60,000 bases of DNA, taken from NCBI RefSeq assembly GCF_963678635.1, contig NC_087066.1, positions 49,101,581 through 49,161,580 on the forward strand. Direction: 5' to 3'. Position 1 is the first letter of the stretch. Each line of letters starts with the position of its first letter. Below are positions 1 through 9,164 of this stretch, in pieces. Both the position numbers and the translations under genes were made by a program. Under the pieces are notes generated by a model. That model did no database searches, had not been told where the DNA came from, and was given only the letters and a program-made list of their open reading frames with translations. Source of the DNA: Symsagittifera roscoffensis. Its lineage: Eukaryota > Xenacoelomorpha > Acoela > Convolutidae.

Positions 1-1
1 A

Positions 2-631
2 TCGATAAATATTTTTGTCCTGGGAGTGGGGGTAGGACTTACCCACACCGAAAATTTAATGATAAAGAAACTCAGGGAGGTGAGAGAAACGAGCGGACTG
101 GAACTGGATGGGGAGGAGTCTGAGCCTACCATAGGACGGAATTTCAAAACGAAGTTTGAACTACCAAACGAATACTCGGAAAACATCCTGATAACGGATA
201 GTGACTTCATCCTGTCAGACAGGACTAGCGGAATCTGTATCACGGCGGACATGAGTTTCAAATCAAGACTCGAGGCCGACTTCAAGAGAGAGTACCAGAA
301 CGCGGAGTTTCTGTTTAGGCTAAGACCGGGGCTGGGAGGAATGGCTGCGCTTCCACCATCATTAACACAAGTCCCAGGCAAATACCTGTGCTTCCTAGTG
401 ACGAGGGTCAATGACAGGAAAACGATCGATCCTGAACACGTGATGTTGGCACTAACAAGACTACGAGACTTCATGATTGAAAGAATGATAACGGAGGTCT
501 CAATGCCGGTCTATGACCCAAACAGGGGCAAGTTGAGCCCAAGGGAATTGTACGCTATCCTACACGTGGTCTTCGCGGAAACGGAGATAATGGTACATCT
601 GCACAAGAAATACTACTTGAGCATCGCCTGA
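2..631 (+). CDS. Pol C-terminal segment with macro-like (OARD1/TARG1-like) domain, 5'-partial
   Basis: The frame is open from base 2, so this is the end of a longer protein cut by the window edge; the first in-frame candidate start is at 26. After a basic/acidic linker (about residues 20-45) comes a macro-like fold: ITADMSFKSRLEADFKREY resembles the N-terminal helix region of OARD1-type ADP-ribose glycohydrolases, CFLVTR the central strand, and VSMPVYDPNRGKL followed by a helix and VF the C-terminal part. The same domain recurs at 42125-42625, directly after an integrase, which identifies this as a Pol extension. The glycine-rich ligand loop and the GCGLD-type catalytic loop of active OARD1 are replaced, so hydrolase activity is uncertain. 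The fold call is by eye. Confidence 0.6.
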   Translation, partial: SINIFVLGVGVGLTHTENLMIKKLREVRETSGLELDGEESEPTIGRNFKTKFELPNEYSENILITDSDFILSDRTSGICITADMSFKSRLEADFKREYQNAEFLFRLRPGLGGMAALPPSLTQVPGKYLCFLVTRVNDRKTIDPEHVMLALTRLRDFMIERMITEVSMPVYDPNRGKLSPRELYAILHVVFAETEIMVHLHKKYYLSIA

Positions 632-1081
632 GTCGGGTACATGGGGGTATCGAGTTGTGTATGAAGGGATCTCAAGTTGGGTATTGGGGCACGGCACAGG
701 TAAAAGGATCTTAAAACGCGATTTGCATGACAATTAAATTTTAAATGATTGATGGTGCTAAAACATAAAATGAATCTGCATGCTTTTAGAAAACTTCCAA
801 TTGAACTATTTTAGGAGAACGAAAAGGATAAGGTTTTAACTATAGTGGCAGGTTGTTTTAGTTTAGGAACATAGCATGTTAGTCTGAAAATCAAGTGTTA
901 TTTTCAGATTGATTTGGTAAAGTCAAATTGACTACCCAACTGCACTCAATTGAAAGAAAAGAAGTTCTTGAACGAACACACAAGTTAAACAACGCTTCAA
1001 GAAGTTAATTCTCAAATTCTCAAGTGGTACGCAAATTCTCAAATTGTAAGGTAATTCTCAAGTGGTAAGGTAATTCACAAG
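632..1081. other. Gene-free spacer between Pol-macro and cargo ORFs
   Basis: AT-rich and without a credible ORF. The last 80 bases hold several imperfect copies of a short motif of the type TTCTCAAATTGTAAGG / TTCTCAAGTGGTAAGG. It separates the Pol stop from the first cargo ORF and could hold signals for separate expression of the cargo, but none is recognisable. Confidence 0.4.
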
Positions 1082-1882
1082 TTGGTTAATACTCAAGATC
1101 ATCTAGAAATTATAGAAATGGCAGATCGATTCTGGAAGTCCATGCCATCGGCTCTGAAAAGGCCCACGCTCGATGAATTATACATACGCTTGAGGGACCT
1201 GGATTACACCCAAGTGGGTGAGAGAATGGCGGTGATGCTGAACGCCATCCTTCAATTGGAAGAGCAGGGCGAATGCCGGGAGTCTGCAACCGAAGCGGTT
1301 CAAATGGTCGGCTACACCACTTAAGTAATATCCAATCGAGAGCAAACCAGATGGCTGTCCTGGAATGTGGATGGAGGAGTGAGGGGATTCGACTTGGCCA
1401 GGAATCCTGGCTTGAACAACAACACCGAGTATGGCGCAGGGGAGTTCCCACTACCGATCAGACCATCGGCAAGATCAGCGGGCCAGAGCACGAGTAAGAT
1501 ACCATCGATGATGCGAGCGCAGAAGAAAGAGAAAAGAATACCTTCGAGGGAAACAAGACCATGTTCCAAAGGAACTCTGGATGAGGACGCTTGGCGAGAA
1601 CTCTTGAGCGATTTCAATCGAGAAGTGGATGGCGAGATCACACTGGATGATTTCAAGGAAGAACTGTGGGACACAGTGGTGAAGTTCTGAGAGCCTGTCC
1701 TGATGGGGACGGGTCTGGAGGAGAAAGCTAGAGTAGAGCTGCTGAGCAAGATGGTCGAGTTGAGAAAGGCATCACGGAAGACCAAAGAAGACGAATGTAA
1801 AGACAGCTCTACTCTGAAACAAAAAACTGTCAATAAAATAATTGAAAGTGTAAAGGGGATAAGGTCGAAACTAGTAATATAA
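1082..1882 (+). pseudogene. Cargo ORF segment 1, three blocks in one frame split by two stops
   Basis: Not recognised. One reading frame runs from about 1082 (first ATG 1118) to TAA 1880-1882, interrupted only by TAA at 1322-1324 and TGA at 1688-1690. The middle block contains KGTLDEDAW followed by DDFKEELWDTVVK; the other locus has LGTLSEEEW followed by AFMEEVWTVVQ near 48210-48310. The third block is a lysine-rich helix matching the helical, charged region at 48360-48550. The first 68-residue block (MADRFWKSMPS...) has no counterpart I could find in the window. Two stops in one frame could mean decay of a single protein. Confidence 0.45.
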
Positions 1883-1928
1883 TTAAAAGTACTAATATCC
1901 TTAAGGCTCGAGCAGGGGGAGGCAAGAG

Positions 1929-2159
1929 TTGGAAGGGTTGAATGGAGACAAAGACGTCGAATCAGTGATGATAACGGCAACGCCCCCAAGGAAAGACGTG
2001 AAGTCTCGCAAGAGAAAGAGAGAGGTAGAAGGGTGGGGTAGTCCTTCGGCGGATGCAGTCTCGGAGAAAAACTTGAGAGATACGGCCCCCATGGTTTTGG
2101 CATGGTTCCCACCAACTCGACAACGGAAGAAGACTTCAAGCCTCAGAGGACGAAGATGA
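1929..2159 (+). pseudogene. Cargo ORF segment 2, basic linker
   Basis: Frame differs from both neighbours. The peptide has a basic cluster SRKRKREVE, matched by AKRKRVEEV in the corresponding place of the other locus (about 48650-48680), so this frame is the conserved one here and a frameshift near 2100 leads into the next ORF. The basic cluster resembles a nuclear localisation signal, which is inference only. Confidence 0.4.
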
Positions 2160-3154
2160 AACGAGGTTCGACGAGCGGGCAGACATGGGAAGTGGACGCC
2201 GGCAAAGAATGGGTCTCAAATGAACATCAGGCCACTGGGAAGCAAGTAACTAGCGATCCTCTCGAGAAGAATAAAACGAGGAAAACCTCCCGTCCGTGGT
2301 GGGTGGCCCTGGAAACATTGAAGGAATTGGAAGACTGCCTAAAGAAGCTCGACAGTGGAGTGTCACGCAAACGACGCAACTGGACTACCCAGCAGAAGGC
2401 TGAGATTAACAAATTGGAATTGGGGAGCCATCTGAGGAGAACTTGGCAGAACTTGTTGAGGGATCATTTTGAAGAAGCGATGAGGACATCCTCTTCGGCG
2501 TCGCCATTGATATCAAATCCCTTTGTTAGAACAGCAGGACAATTGATGTTCGCCTGGAGCCTGGTGGGGATAGAGTTGGAAACGCTGACCTCGCACGACA
2601 ACTTGAAGTTGGGTGGAAAAAGTCTAAAAATACATCAGACATTGATACAACACGTGGCTAAGGATAACTCAGGCTTGAGCCTGGCAAGGAGGAGAGACGC
2701 TACTTGTTTCTTGAGGTGGATAATGTCGGTGATGACTGACAACACCATCCTAGCATGCCAGCAAAGAGCAACTGGTAGCAGAGCAATGGAAAGGAGAGTC
2801 TCAGCAGTCATCTTGAATGTATACCAGAGTACTGGGATAGAAAAGGAGGATGGTTCCAGGCAGTCTCTAGAGAGCCACAGGAAGTTAGATGAGATACGGA
2901 GATTCTACAACAAAAAGTTCGAGGAGAAACATGAAGTGCACCGTAACTTGGCCTCGTCAGGAGAGTACTTGAAACCCAATAAGAAGGGAGAGTACCAGTA
3001 TGTGTCTGGAGAGATGGGGATGGCGTACAACCCTTTCTTGGACTCGGAAGCCGGAGGCGCTCACAGAAACTACGAGGTGGCGGAGCTACTAAAGTTCTGG
3101 ACAGAGAAGATAGTGGAGATACACACTGTAGAGAGAGAGAGAGACCTAGCTTAG
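2102..3154 (+). CDS. Cargo protein A, 350 aa, unknown function
   Basis: Intact ORF of a family I do not recognise. The N-terminal 60 residues are charged and probably disordered. A helical block at residues 110-160 (DHFEEAMRT, then NPFVRTAGQLMFAWSLVG) aligns with HFEEEMRT / VPYVRTDLKLRFAWYMTG at about 49190-49300. A second block at 262-335 (LDEIRRFYNKKF, then MGMAYNPFL) aligns with FNEIRRFSNKEL / VGMAYNPFI at about 49610-49790. Keeping these blocks in two diverged copies argues for past selection at protein level. It ends at a (GA)n tract; the next ORF is open through this tract in the -1 frame, so the two may once have been one protein. Confidence 0.6.
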   Translation: MVPTNSTTEEDFKPQRTKMKRGSTSGQTWEVDAGKEWVSNEHQATGKQVTSDPLEKNKTRKTSRPWWVALETLKELEDCLKKLDSGVSRKRRNWTTQQKAEINKLELGSHLRRTWQNLLRDHFEEAMRTSSSASPLISNPFVRTAGQLMFAWSLVGIELETLTSHDNLKLGGKSLKIHQTLIQHVAKDNSGLSLARRRDATCFLRWIMSVMTDNTILACQQRATGSRAMERRVSAVILNVYQSTGIEKEDGSRQSLESHRKLDEIRRFYNKKFEEKHEVHRNLASSGEYLKPNKKGEYQYVSGEMGMAYNPFLDSEAGGAHRNYEVAELLKFWTEKIVEIHTVERERDLA

Positions 3155-3156
3155 GT

Positions 3157-4944
3157 TTGATTCTCGAGAAGACACCAGAGGTGATAAGTGTGCCGCGCTC
3201 AAGCAAAAGAGTCGAACTGAAGATGGGTAACGGGAATGGCATGTTGGTCACGAATCTGGGAGTGGTGTGGAAATTGCTGAGGCCCTCCTGGTGTCCACAT
3301 CCCCATGCGAGCCTGATCGAGGAAGTCACGGAGCGAGTGAGATTAGCACCAGCGGAGGACGAAGATCTGGCGACTTTGAGCATAGTGCACAGACTGATCC
3401 TGCCTCAGGTGAAGGAGTCAAGTGAAACGACGAGTAGACTAGGGTCGGTGAAGAAAATGGAGCCGGGCAGTTGTCTTGATTCGACGTGTGGAAATGGCGA
3501 GCACACCTGTGATGGACGGTCATGCGTCAGGATACAGTCCTTCCAGAAAGAAGGTCTAGTCACCTGGTTTGAAGACATTACCGAAAGGGAGAAGAGTGAC
3601 ATACAGATCGTGGCTGAGTGTTACGCGAGTACTACGGTCAACCTAGCAACAGCTCTGGGATTCTTCTCGAGAATGTGCAGTCTCCAGTCACTGGAGAGGC
3701 TAGAGTCAGAACACCACTTGGTGACCGCATTGAGTGTGGAGTCATGGCCCGGGGTGTTGCAGGTAACCCAGAAACACATCAAGAGCTGGAAGGTTGGACT
3801 TGAAGCGGAAATGGGATTTCCCATGAGCGAAGCCTATGGTCTGCCTCTAAATGCGAAGTCCTTACTGGGGTCAGTGATGGCCAACCTATGTGGCAGCCAC
3901 TATCCATTGCACATGGCGATGGTGGAGGTATCCAGCCAAAGGGTATTGATAGACAAAGCCTTCTCAGTGCCCAAGTGCGTAAGACTGGCTCGGATGTCGC
4001 ATCATTCACGCCGGTTGTTGAGGAAAATCCGAGGGACAGTGCCGAAAGAACAGAGGGACGACTTGAGTGAAATCTGGGGGGAAGAACTTTTGGGTTTGGA
4101 AAGTGAAAACACAATTGACCACGAGAGACAAAACGTGATCGGAAAACCTATGGGTGATGCTCCAAACCTGGAAGAGAGCGACGCGTTAAACGAGAAAATG
4201 ATGGAACTTGAGCCTCTCCTAGAAGCCTCGGGAGAGCGCAATCTTAGGAGCATAGACCTCACACATGGGGAATGTCCATGCCACTGTCTGGCACAAACAG
4301 TGTGGTACCCGGATCATGCGAATCTCTGCCTGATCTGGGATGTGGAAGAAATCAGGTCGTTGGGACTACCCGATCATCAGCAGAAGGTGACCATCTTGGT
4401 GGTGAGCACGATGCTGGCTCTACGATGGATTGAAGAAAATGTAACGAAGTATCGGGAATCGAAGACGCCAACGGCGGAGTCGATATACGCGATAGATTAC
4501 AGCAGGAGACTTGATTTGTTTGAGACTGCATGCAAGTTATTCGCCATACCGATGGAAGTCAGACACGTGTGGAGCCGCATAAGGTTCTTTCCTTGGTTTC
4601 GAGCGACGTTGACGTCCTGGTTATACATGATAACGAAGGATCATATGAGGAACTATCAGAAGGAATATCGACAGTTCCAGGCCGAGATAGGATTGGAGGC
4701 TTTCAAGAGACCTCTGCTGACCCATCGAAATGCGATCACGACGGGGTGGAAAAAAGTTGGGATAGTGTCCAGAAACAACACCAAGGCGAGAGAGTCGATA
4801 CTAGAAGAAGACTTGGCTAAGAACGTGAGCCTGAGTCTGCACAATTCCTTCTGTTTGAACCGAGAGTCGAGGGTGAAGAGTTTGCCCAATCAAGCGAAGA
4901 GATTGCAGGAGCAAAGGAATGGATGCGGTCCTATGAACAGCTGA
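3157..4944 (+). CDS. Cargo protein B, 595 aa, Cys-rich, unknown function
   Basis: Largest intact ORF of the left cargo. The first codon is TTG; the first ATG is at 3223, and the frame is open upstream into the end of protein A. Unrecognised. Visible parts: a VVWKLLRPSWCP block (residues 36-46); a cysteine cluster C106, C111, C118, C123, of which three are kept in the right-hand copy (possible zinc site); TVNLATALGFFSRM; a VESWPGVLQ motif matching VEVFPGVLQ; FSVPKCVRLARMS; PLLEASGERN matching PLLEASEKRN; and the helix VSTMLALRWIEENV matching IMGVIMAIRWLEAHV. No signal peptide. Its homologue at 49950-51757 is broken into many pieces. Confidence 0.6.
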   Translation: MILEKTPEVISVPRSSKRVELKMGNGNGMLVTNLGVVWKLLRPSWCPHPHASLIEEVTERVRLAPAEDEDLATLSIVHRLILPQVKESSETTSRLGSVKKMEPGSCLDSTCGNGEHTCDGRSCVRIQSFQKEGLVTWFEDITEREKSDIQIVAECYASTTVNLATALGFFSRMCSLQSLERLESEHHLVTALSVESWPGVLQVTQKHIKSWKVGLEAEMGFPMSEAYGLPLNAKSLLGSVMANLCGSHYPLHMAMVEVSSQRVLIDKAFSVPKCVRLARMSHHSRRLLRKIRGTVPKEQRDDLSEIWGEELLGLESENTIDHERQNVIGKPMGDAPNLEESDALNEKMMELEPLLEASGERNLRSIDLTHGECPCHCLAQTVWYPDHANLCLIWDVEEIRSLGLPDHQQKVTILVVSTMLALRWIEENVTKYRESKTPTAESIYAIDYSRRLDLFETACKLFAIPMEVRHVWSRIRFFPWFRATLTSWLYMITKDHMRNYQKEYRQFQAEIGLEAFKRPLLTHRNAITTGWKKVGIVSRNNTKARESILEEDLAKNVSLSLHNSFCLNRESRVKSLPNQAKRLQEQRNGCGPMNS

Positions 4945-5057
4945 AAGCCTGGGAAGAGATCGTGATTAGCTCCGATGACGAAGAGGCACTGTTGAAGCAG
5001 ATCACGGTGTCAAATGCATCTGGGTCTGGTACCTCGAAGGCGAAGAACGCGAGGTGA
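4923..5057 (+). CDS. Small acidic ORF overlapping the end of cargo protein B
   Basis: A -1 frame relative to protein B reads from ATG 4923 to TGA 5055-5057 and is open back to 4821. It encodes an acidic Ser/Asp-rich tail (EEIVISSDDEEALLKQ). It may be the displaced C-terminus of protein B after a one-base change. However, protein B's own frame is the one conserved with the right-hand copy up to about 4910, so a separate function is doubtful. Confidence 0.25.
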   Translation: MRSYEQLKAWEEIVISSDDEEALLKQITVSNASGSGTSKAKNAR

Positions 5058-5497
5058 GCAGGTGGCTCAGTGGGGAATTCTAGAGTCTTGAGTCTTGAGA
5101 GGGAAGGGGGCTCGAGGGTGAACTCGGATGAAATCTGGGTTCACCAAAAAGAAATTTTAACAAATGAGATATTGTTATCAATATGTTATATCTTTTATAT
5201 AAATCAAAATGCTGCATGACAATTTCCTGATTGAATAGGGCAAAAGAAATTTTAAAATACTAGCTTAAAAAGCGAAAATCCACAGGTGCAGGTGTGTGCA
5301 GATTTTGATTGCTGTTTAGTGATAGTGTGAAAATTTTACATGGTTGTGAATTTTGGGGTGTAGATAAACTTAAGTCTGCTGCAAACTTCTGTAAATGACC
5401 ACTGGCACTGTATCTTGAGTAAGACTCGGGTTCCTGGGGATTCACTGACAGACGGCAGCACGCGATGAGGACATCGATCTTGAGTCCGGGGAGTAAA
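5058..5497. other. Noncoding 3' region before LTR
   Basis: AT-rich, no supported gene. It ends with a block GATGAGGACATCGATC...GTCCGGGGAGTA that is matched before the LTR-like sequence at 52606 (AATGAGGACATTGACC...GTCCGGGGAGTA). Its place immediately upstream of an LTR in two elements suggests the 3' untranslated region and polypurine-like end of the element. Confidence 0.35.
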
Positions 5498-6440
5498 TGC
5501 CAGTCGGTCATATCTGGAAGTTTGACCTTGAGGAACACAAAAATACGTGGTTTTGGAATGAAGTTTTACTTTTCAAAAATTTTAATGGAGCTTGTCATGC
5601 TCAGTTTTCTCGCGACAACTGAAAACATAAAATATAATAAGAGAACGACCGAATTGACAATTGCGGGAAAGTGACAGAAAAACAGCGGGAAATTGCTATT
5701 CGCAATTTCCAAGATAATAATAAAAACCACGATAGTAGAGCTGTCCTATCTTGATATAGGAGACAGTGATTACAAAAGAAGATCGGAATCTAGCTGAACC
5801 AGAGTGAGCATTCGGTGGAAAGGTGGACAACCGAAGTGTCCCAATGGTCCAGAACCAAAACTCCATTCTTGAGATAAAACTTGTTCGATTAGAACTTATT
5901 GAATTAAACTTAATTCCCCGATCATTCTCAAGTTGCTTACTAATTTAGTTACCTCTAGTTCTCGAGTGTGCTGCTATGTAAGTACCTAATTTAATTTTCG
6001 CGAGTGTGTTTTATGATTGTTATGTTGAGGTAAGGCGAGTTTTAGGTTGATCCATCTGAAATGGATCAAAATTCCACTGTCTAATAAAAAGTAACTTAAC
6101 GGATTGTTCCGACCCTGTTTTTAACGAAGTTCGTGTATTTTGGGTATATCGAGACCTAAGTATGGGGACGTTCTTATTTTCTAGAGTGGGGGAATATTTT
6201 GGTAGTGGCCTTTAAGCTGTAACGGCTTCTAGTCTCATGTCGCAAGCGAACCGAATTGGCTCCGACCGTTTTGAGGTAGAAAAACACAAGAGATAGTATC
6301 CATGACTCTTGAACCAACGGTTATAGGGCCTATTTTTCTTAAGCCTCATATGTGACCGAAGTAGGCGACTGTTACATAAGTAGTAGCCCTGTTTATAGGA
6401 GTGACATCGTGGTCTGAGGATACTGAGACCCATCCATGAA
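5498..6440. repeat. LTR-like sequence, family 1 copy A
   Basis: Begins TGCCAGTCGGTCATATCTGG and is homologous over most of its length to 56341-57130 (TGCCACTCGGTCATATTCTG at its start; shared GCTATTCGCAATTT, AGAGCTGTC, GTTTTAGGTTGATC, TAGTGGC.TTTAAGCTGTAA and ACTGTTACATAA). It has no coding potential and lies after the cargo block and before a gag leader, so it looks like an LTR acting as the 3' LTR of the left element and the 5' LTR of the next. The 3' border is not defined; no flanking target duplication was found. Confidence 0.45.
6047..6069. promoter_or_regulatory. Conserved LTR hairpin
   Basis: TTGATCCAT, loop CTGAA, ATGGATCAA: a perfect 9-bp stem with a 5-nt loop. Related inverted repeats occur at the same place in three other LTR-like copies: about 24116-24132 (7-bp stem, loop TCC), 53173-53189 (same stem with one mismatch) and about 56850-56872. 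It could be an RNA structure in the R/U5 region of the transcript; function is inferred only from conservation. Confidence 0.4.
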
Positions 6441-7483
6441 TGTTACATATATGTTTTTATGGCGCTCCTGGGTGTTAATCTTTTTAACATCATGACCGCC
6501 AGAACCGTAAACGAGCATTCTGTGTCGAGCGGGTTCTCAAATTGGGGCACTTGGCACGGGGGCGGAAGGGTAGTTCGGATTCCCGGATTTAGTTTTTTAA
6601 CCTAGTTAAGACCAAAAATTCACGTATCATGAAGGGTGGGGGATCGGCCGTCCCGTCGTTTCCTGACTGATTTATGACCAAAACCACTTAGGATATACAC
6701 GAAAACAAACACAAAGTAAAACAGTACCAAGAAGAAACCAAAAACATAAAGAAACAACCGAAAGAACTACAAACAAAAAAATGTGTAAAATTGGTAGAAA
6801 TCATCCCCCCAGACGAGTTGTGATCCGACCCTCCCGTTTGTTGTTGTTAGATAGATTGTTGTTGCAGGCATTTATATCAAACTTGATCGTTACTGTCGAA
6901 ATTGTGGCCCGTTTTTGGTGCTTGTACTGTAGGGTTATTTAAGTATTTAAGCACGTTAATGCTAATTTGCGCTCAATCCAAAAGACTGATCCGGCAAGCA
7001 GTGCAAGGAACAGCAGGAAGGGTCTCAAGGACAACAAAAATCAACTGTAGGGTATCGTTAACAAGTTTTATATCCCTTTTGGTACAGAAATTAAGATGGG
7101 GGGCTCGACAGTGACTGCACTGAAGTGACCCTCCACCGAGTTGCGAATTTCCGAGTTAAGCACCTTAAATCGGATATTGAACAAAACTGGAGGGGTATAA
7201 AATAAATAGTATGACTATTTATACAGCCTGTATTCATACTCCTAAAATCGTTTTTCAGTGAAAATCATAGAAAAGTAGACAGACCAGTTTTTAGGGTCAA
7301 ACTAGCGATATTTTGATCCCCCAACGAATATCGATGATTTTAGAAACGTAAAAAAAGCGCTAAATCAGAGAGTTACAACGTAACTGTACTAGTATAATTA
7401 GTAGAACCGGTTAATTTCAGTTCGGACGTGGTTGGAAGTAATTGAGTGCTGAAATCCTATGTTTCATAATTTTTGAAAAAACA
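6380..7483. repeat. Leader block L, copy 1
   Basis: Noncoding block nearly identical to 24180-25272, differing by point changes and small indels (for example about 23 bases after CTTGTAC near 6928 are absent from copy 2). It starts with a stretch GTAGTAGCCCTG...GAGACCCATCCATGAATG also present after the LTR-like sequence at 53230. Apart from low-quality short ORFs nothing is coding. It lies between LTR and gag and so belongs to an unusually long 5' leader. Confidence 0.5.
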
Positions 7484-9164
7484 AAACGCCGCAAAAACAG
7501 AAATTATTTCGAAATTTTTGAGTTAAGGCAATAAAAATTGTTGTTCGGACAAGGTTCACTAGCGAATCCACAGGTTTCAAAAACCGTTTGCCAATAACCT
7601 TCCGGGCCCCAGGGAAATCGAACTTAACGTGTTTGATTTAGTGGATTCATCATTCCGGAGGGGTCCAAACAGGATTGTTTTTGACAAATTTCTCCAACTG
7701 GGAGGTTTTAGATCGGATATTTTGCATTGAACTAGAAGAGTATAGGCCTTCTGAGCTCAGATCAATAAATTTTAGGTCAGAAAGACAAGAATTGCGAAAA
7801 AAGCTAGGTAGAACCTATAAGATAGAAAGTTTTTTGACTTTGAAGAAAAGACGTTTTGGTTAATAACCTTTGAACTACTGGAGAGATAGATTTTAATTCG
7901 ACGAGCTTACTTACAAAGCTTTTGTGTATTGAAAAAAATTCGCATAGAAAATTTTTAGGATTGTTCTTAGCAAAGTTACCAATTTGTGAAAGTAGACCAT
8001 TCACATTTTGTAAAAATTTTTCGGAAAGCCCTTATACACCTACCAAACGGTAGTAACGGTTAAATAAGGCAATTTTACGCTGTTCTCGATAAAAAGAAAG
8101 AGCTAAGGAACCCAGAAAAAGATAGTCGAGTCGAAACTAGGCTAGTCAAAAGACCCTTCACAGTTAAGGAAAATCGTCAAATAAGCAGCTTAGCTTCAAT
8201 CCGGAAAGGTGTAGGGCCGGAATATACCCTTCCTAGTTAGTTCATACAGCAGAATAGGCTCGGAGACCGTATCAGGAAGGGTCTTGGGTGTGATTTTTAA
8301 ACGCCCCTGAAAGGCTTTTTTTACCAACCCGGAGAGGGTCCCAATTCTGAATCGGAAGGGTCAAATTTTTCCCAATCCGGAAGGGTCCTATTTTGCCAAT
8401 CCGGAAGGGTCCTTATTTTGCCAAACCGGAAAGGTCCCCATTATGCCCTTCTGAAAGGGTCCCAATTTTGCCAATCCGGAAGGGTCCCACTTTTGCCAAT
8501 CCGGAAGGATCCTTATTTCGCCAATCCGGAAGGGTCCCAATTTAGCCAACCCGGAAGGGTCCTAATTTTGCCAATCCGGAAGGGTCCCAATTTTTCCAAT
8601 CCGGAAGGGTCCTGTTTTTGCCAATCCGGAAGGATCCCAATTTTGCCAATTTGGAAGGGTCCTATTTTTCGTCAATCTCGAGCGGTCCCAGAAATACCAT
8701 TTTTGATAAATATATTGAACGAACGTGGCGGTAGGGATCCTAAAACGTACGTTGACGAAAGTGAGATACATAGTGAAGAGTATTAGGATATTAGGAATCA
8801 GGCTGGAAACCAGTGACTGCACTGGTGACTTGCCTTTAAAAAAATTTGAAAAGACCATACTAAAACAAAACAGGTCTAAACTCGGAGATTTGCGACTCTA
8901 AGCCTAACTGAAAACAAATTTCGACACTGATTTGTGTGGATTAAAATCCAAACTAGTTTTTGGAAAAATTGTTGCCTTGAGGATTTAGGCAGATAGGTAA
9001 CACAGAACTCGGTGGGGTAATAGTCGCCCACTTGAAAAAAATACCGCCTTCTAGTTTTGTCTGCTTATTGCGGCACTGAAGAGGGAAAACTCTTTGTTCA
9101 GAATCAAATTCGACTATTGATTTGCGACAGACCAAGTGCAAAACACATACAGTTTTTGGAAATA
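7484..9164. repeat. 1.7-kb leader unit S1
   Basis: First of three tandem units of about 1.68-1.71 kb. Each contains a 62-codon ORF (here 7675-7863; MFLTNFSNWEVL...), kept open in four copies but only because the copies are nearly identical, then an AT-rich part, the 25-bp minisatellite, and a tail ending TTTTTGGAAATAA. Shared T/G-rich sequence at the unit ends is a plausible crossover point for the amplification. Confidence 0.6.
8332..8690. repeat. 25-bp minisatellite array, copy 1
   Basis: About 14 imperfect copies of a 25-bp unit of the form AATCCGGAAGGGTCCCAATTTTGCC. Because 25 is not a multiple of three, all three frames stay open over much of the array, giving misleading Pro/Lys/Gly-rich ORFs on both strands. 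There are no unique spacers. Confidence 0.85.

Noticed and set aside
1321-2139. 272-aa minus-strand ORF opposite the left cargo
   Set aside because: Ser/Leu-rich shadow of the plus-strand charged cargo; the plus frames match the right-hand locus at protein level.
1082-5057. Cargo as a retroviral envelope gene
   Set aside because: Position fits, but there is no signal peptide, no Cys-rich ectodomain pattern, no fusion peptide and no C-terminal anchor.
6902-7114. 70-aa ORF in leader block L
   Set aside because: The copy at 24708 differs by an indel that changes the frame and peptide, so it is not conserved as coding.
7675-7863. 62-aa protein in each leader unit as a real gene
   Set aside because: Four copies are open, but the surrounding DNA is equally conserved, so nothing separates coding from copy identity.
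8332-8690. CRISPR-like array of short repeats
   Set aside because: Direct 25-bp units follow each other without unique spacers, and the context is eukaryotic retroelement DNA; it is a minisatellite.
8418-8786. Proline/lysine-rich protein from the minisatellite (and its antisense partner)
   Set aside because: A 25-bp repeat lacking stops opens several frames on both strands at once; there is no start context or homology.
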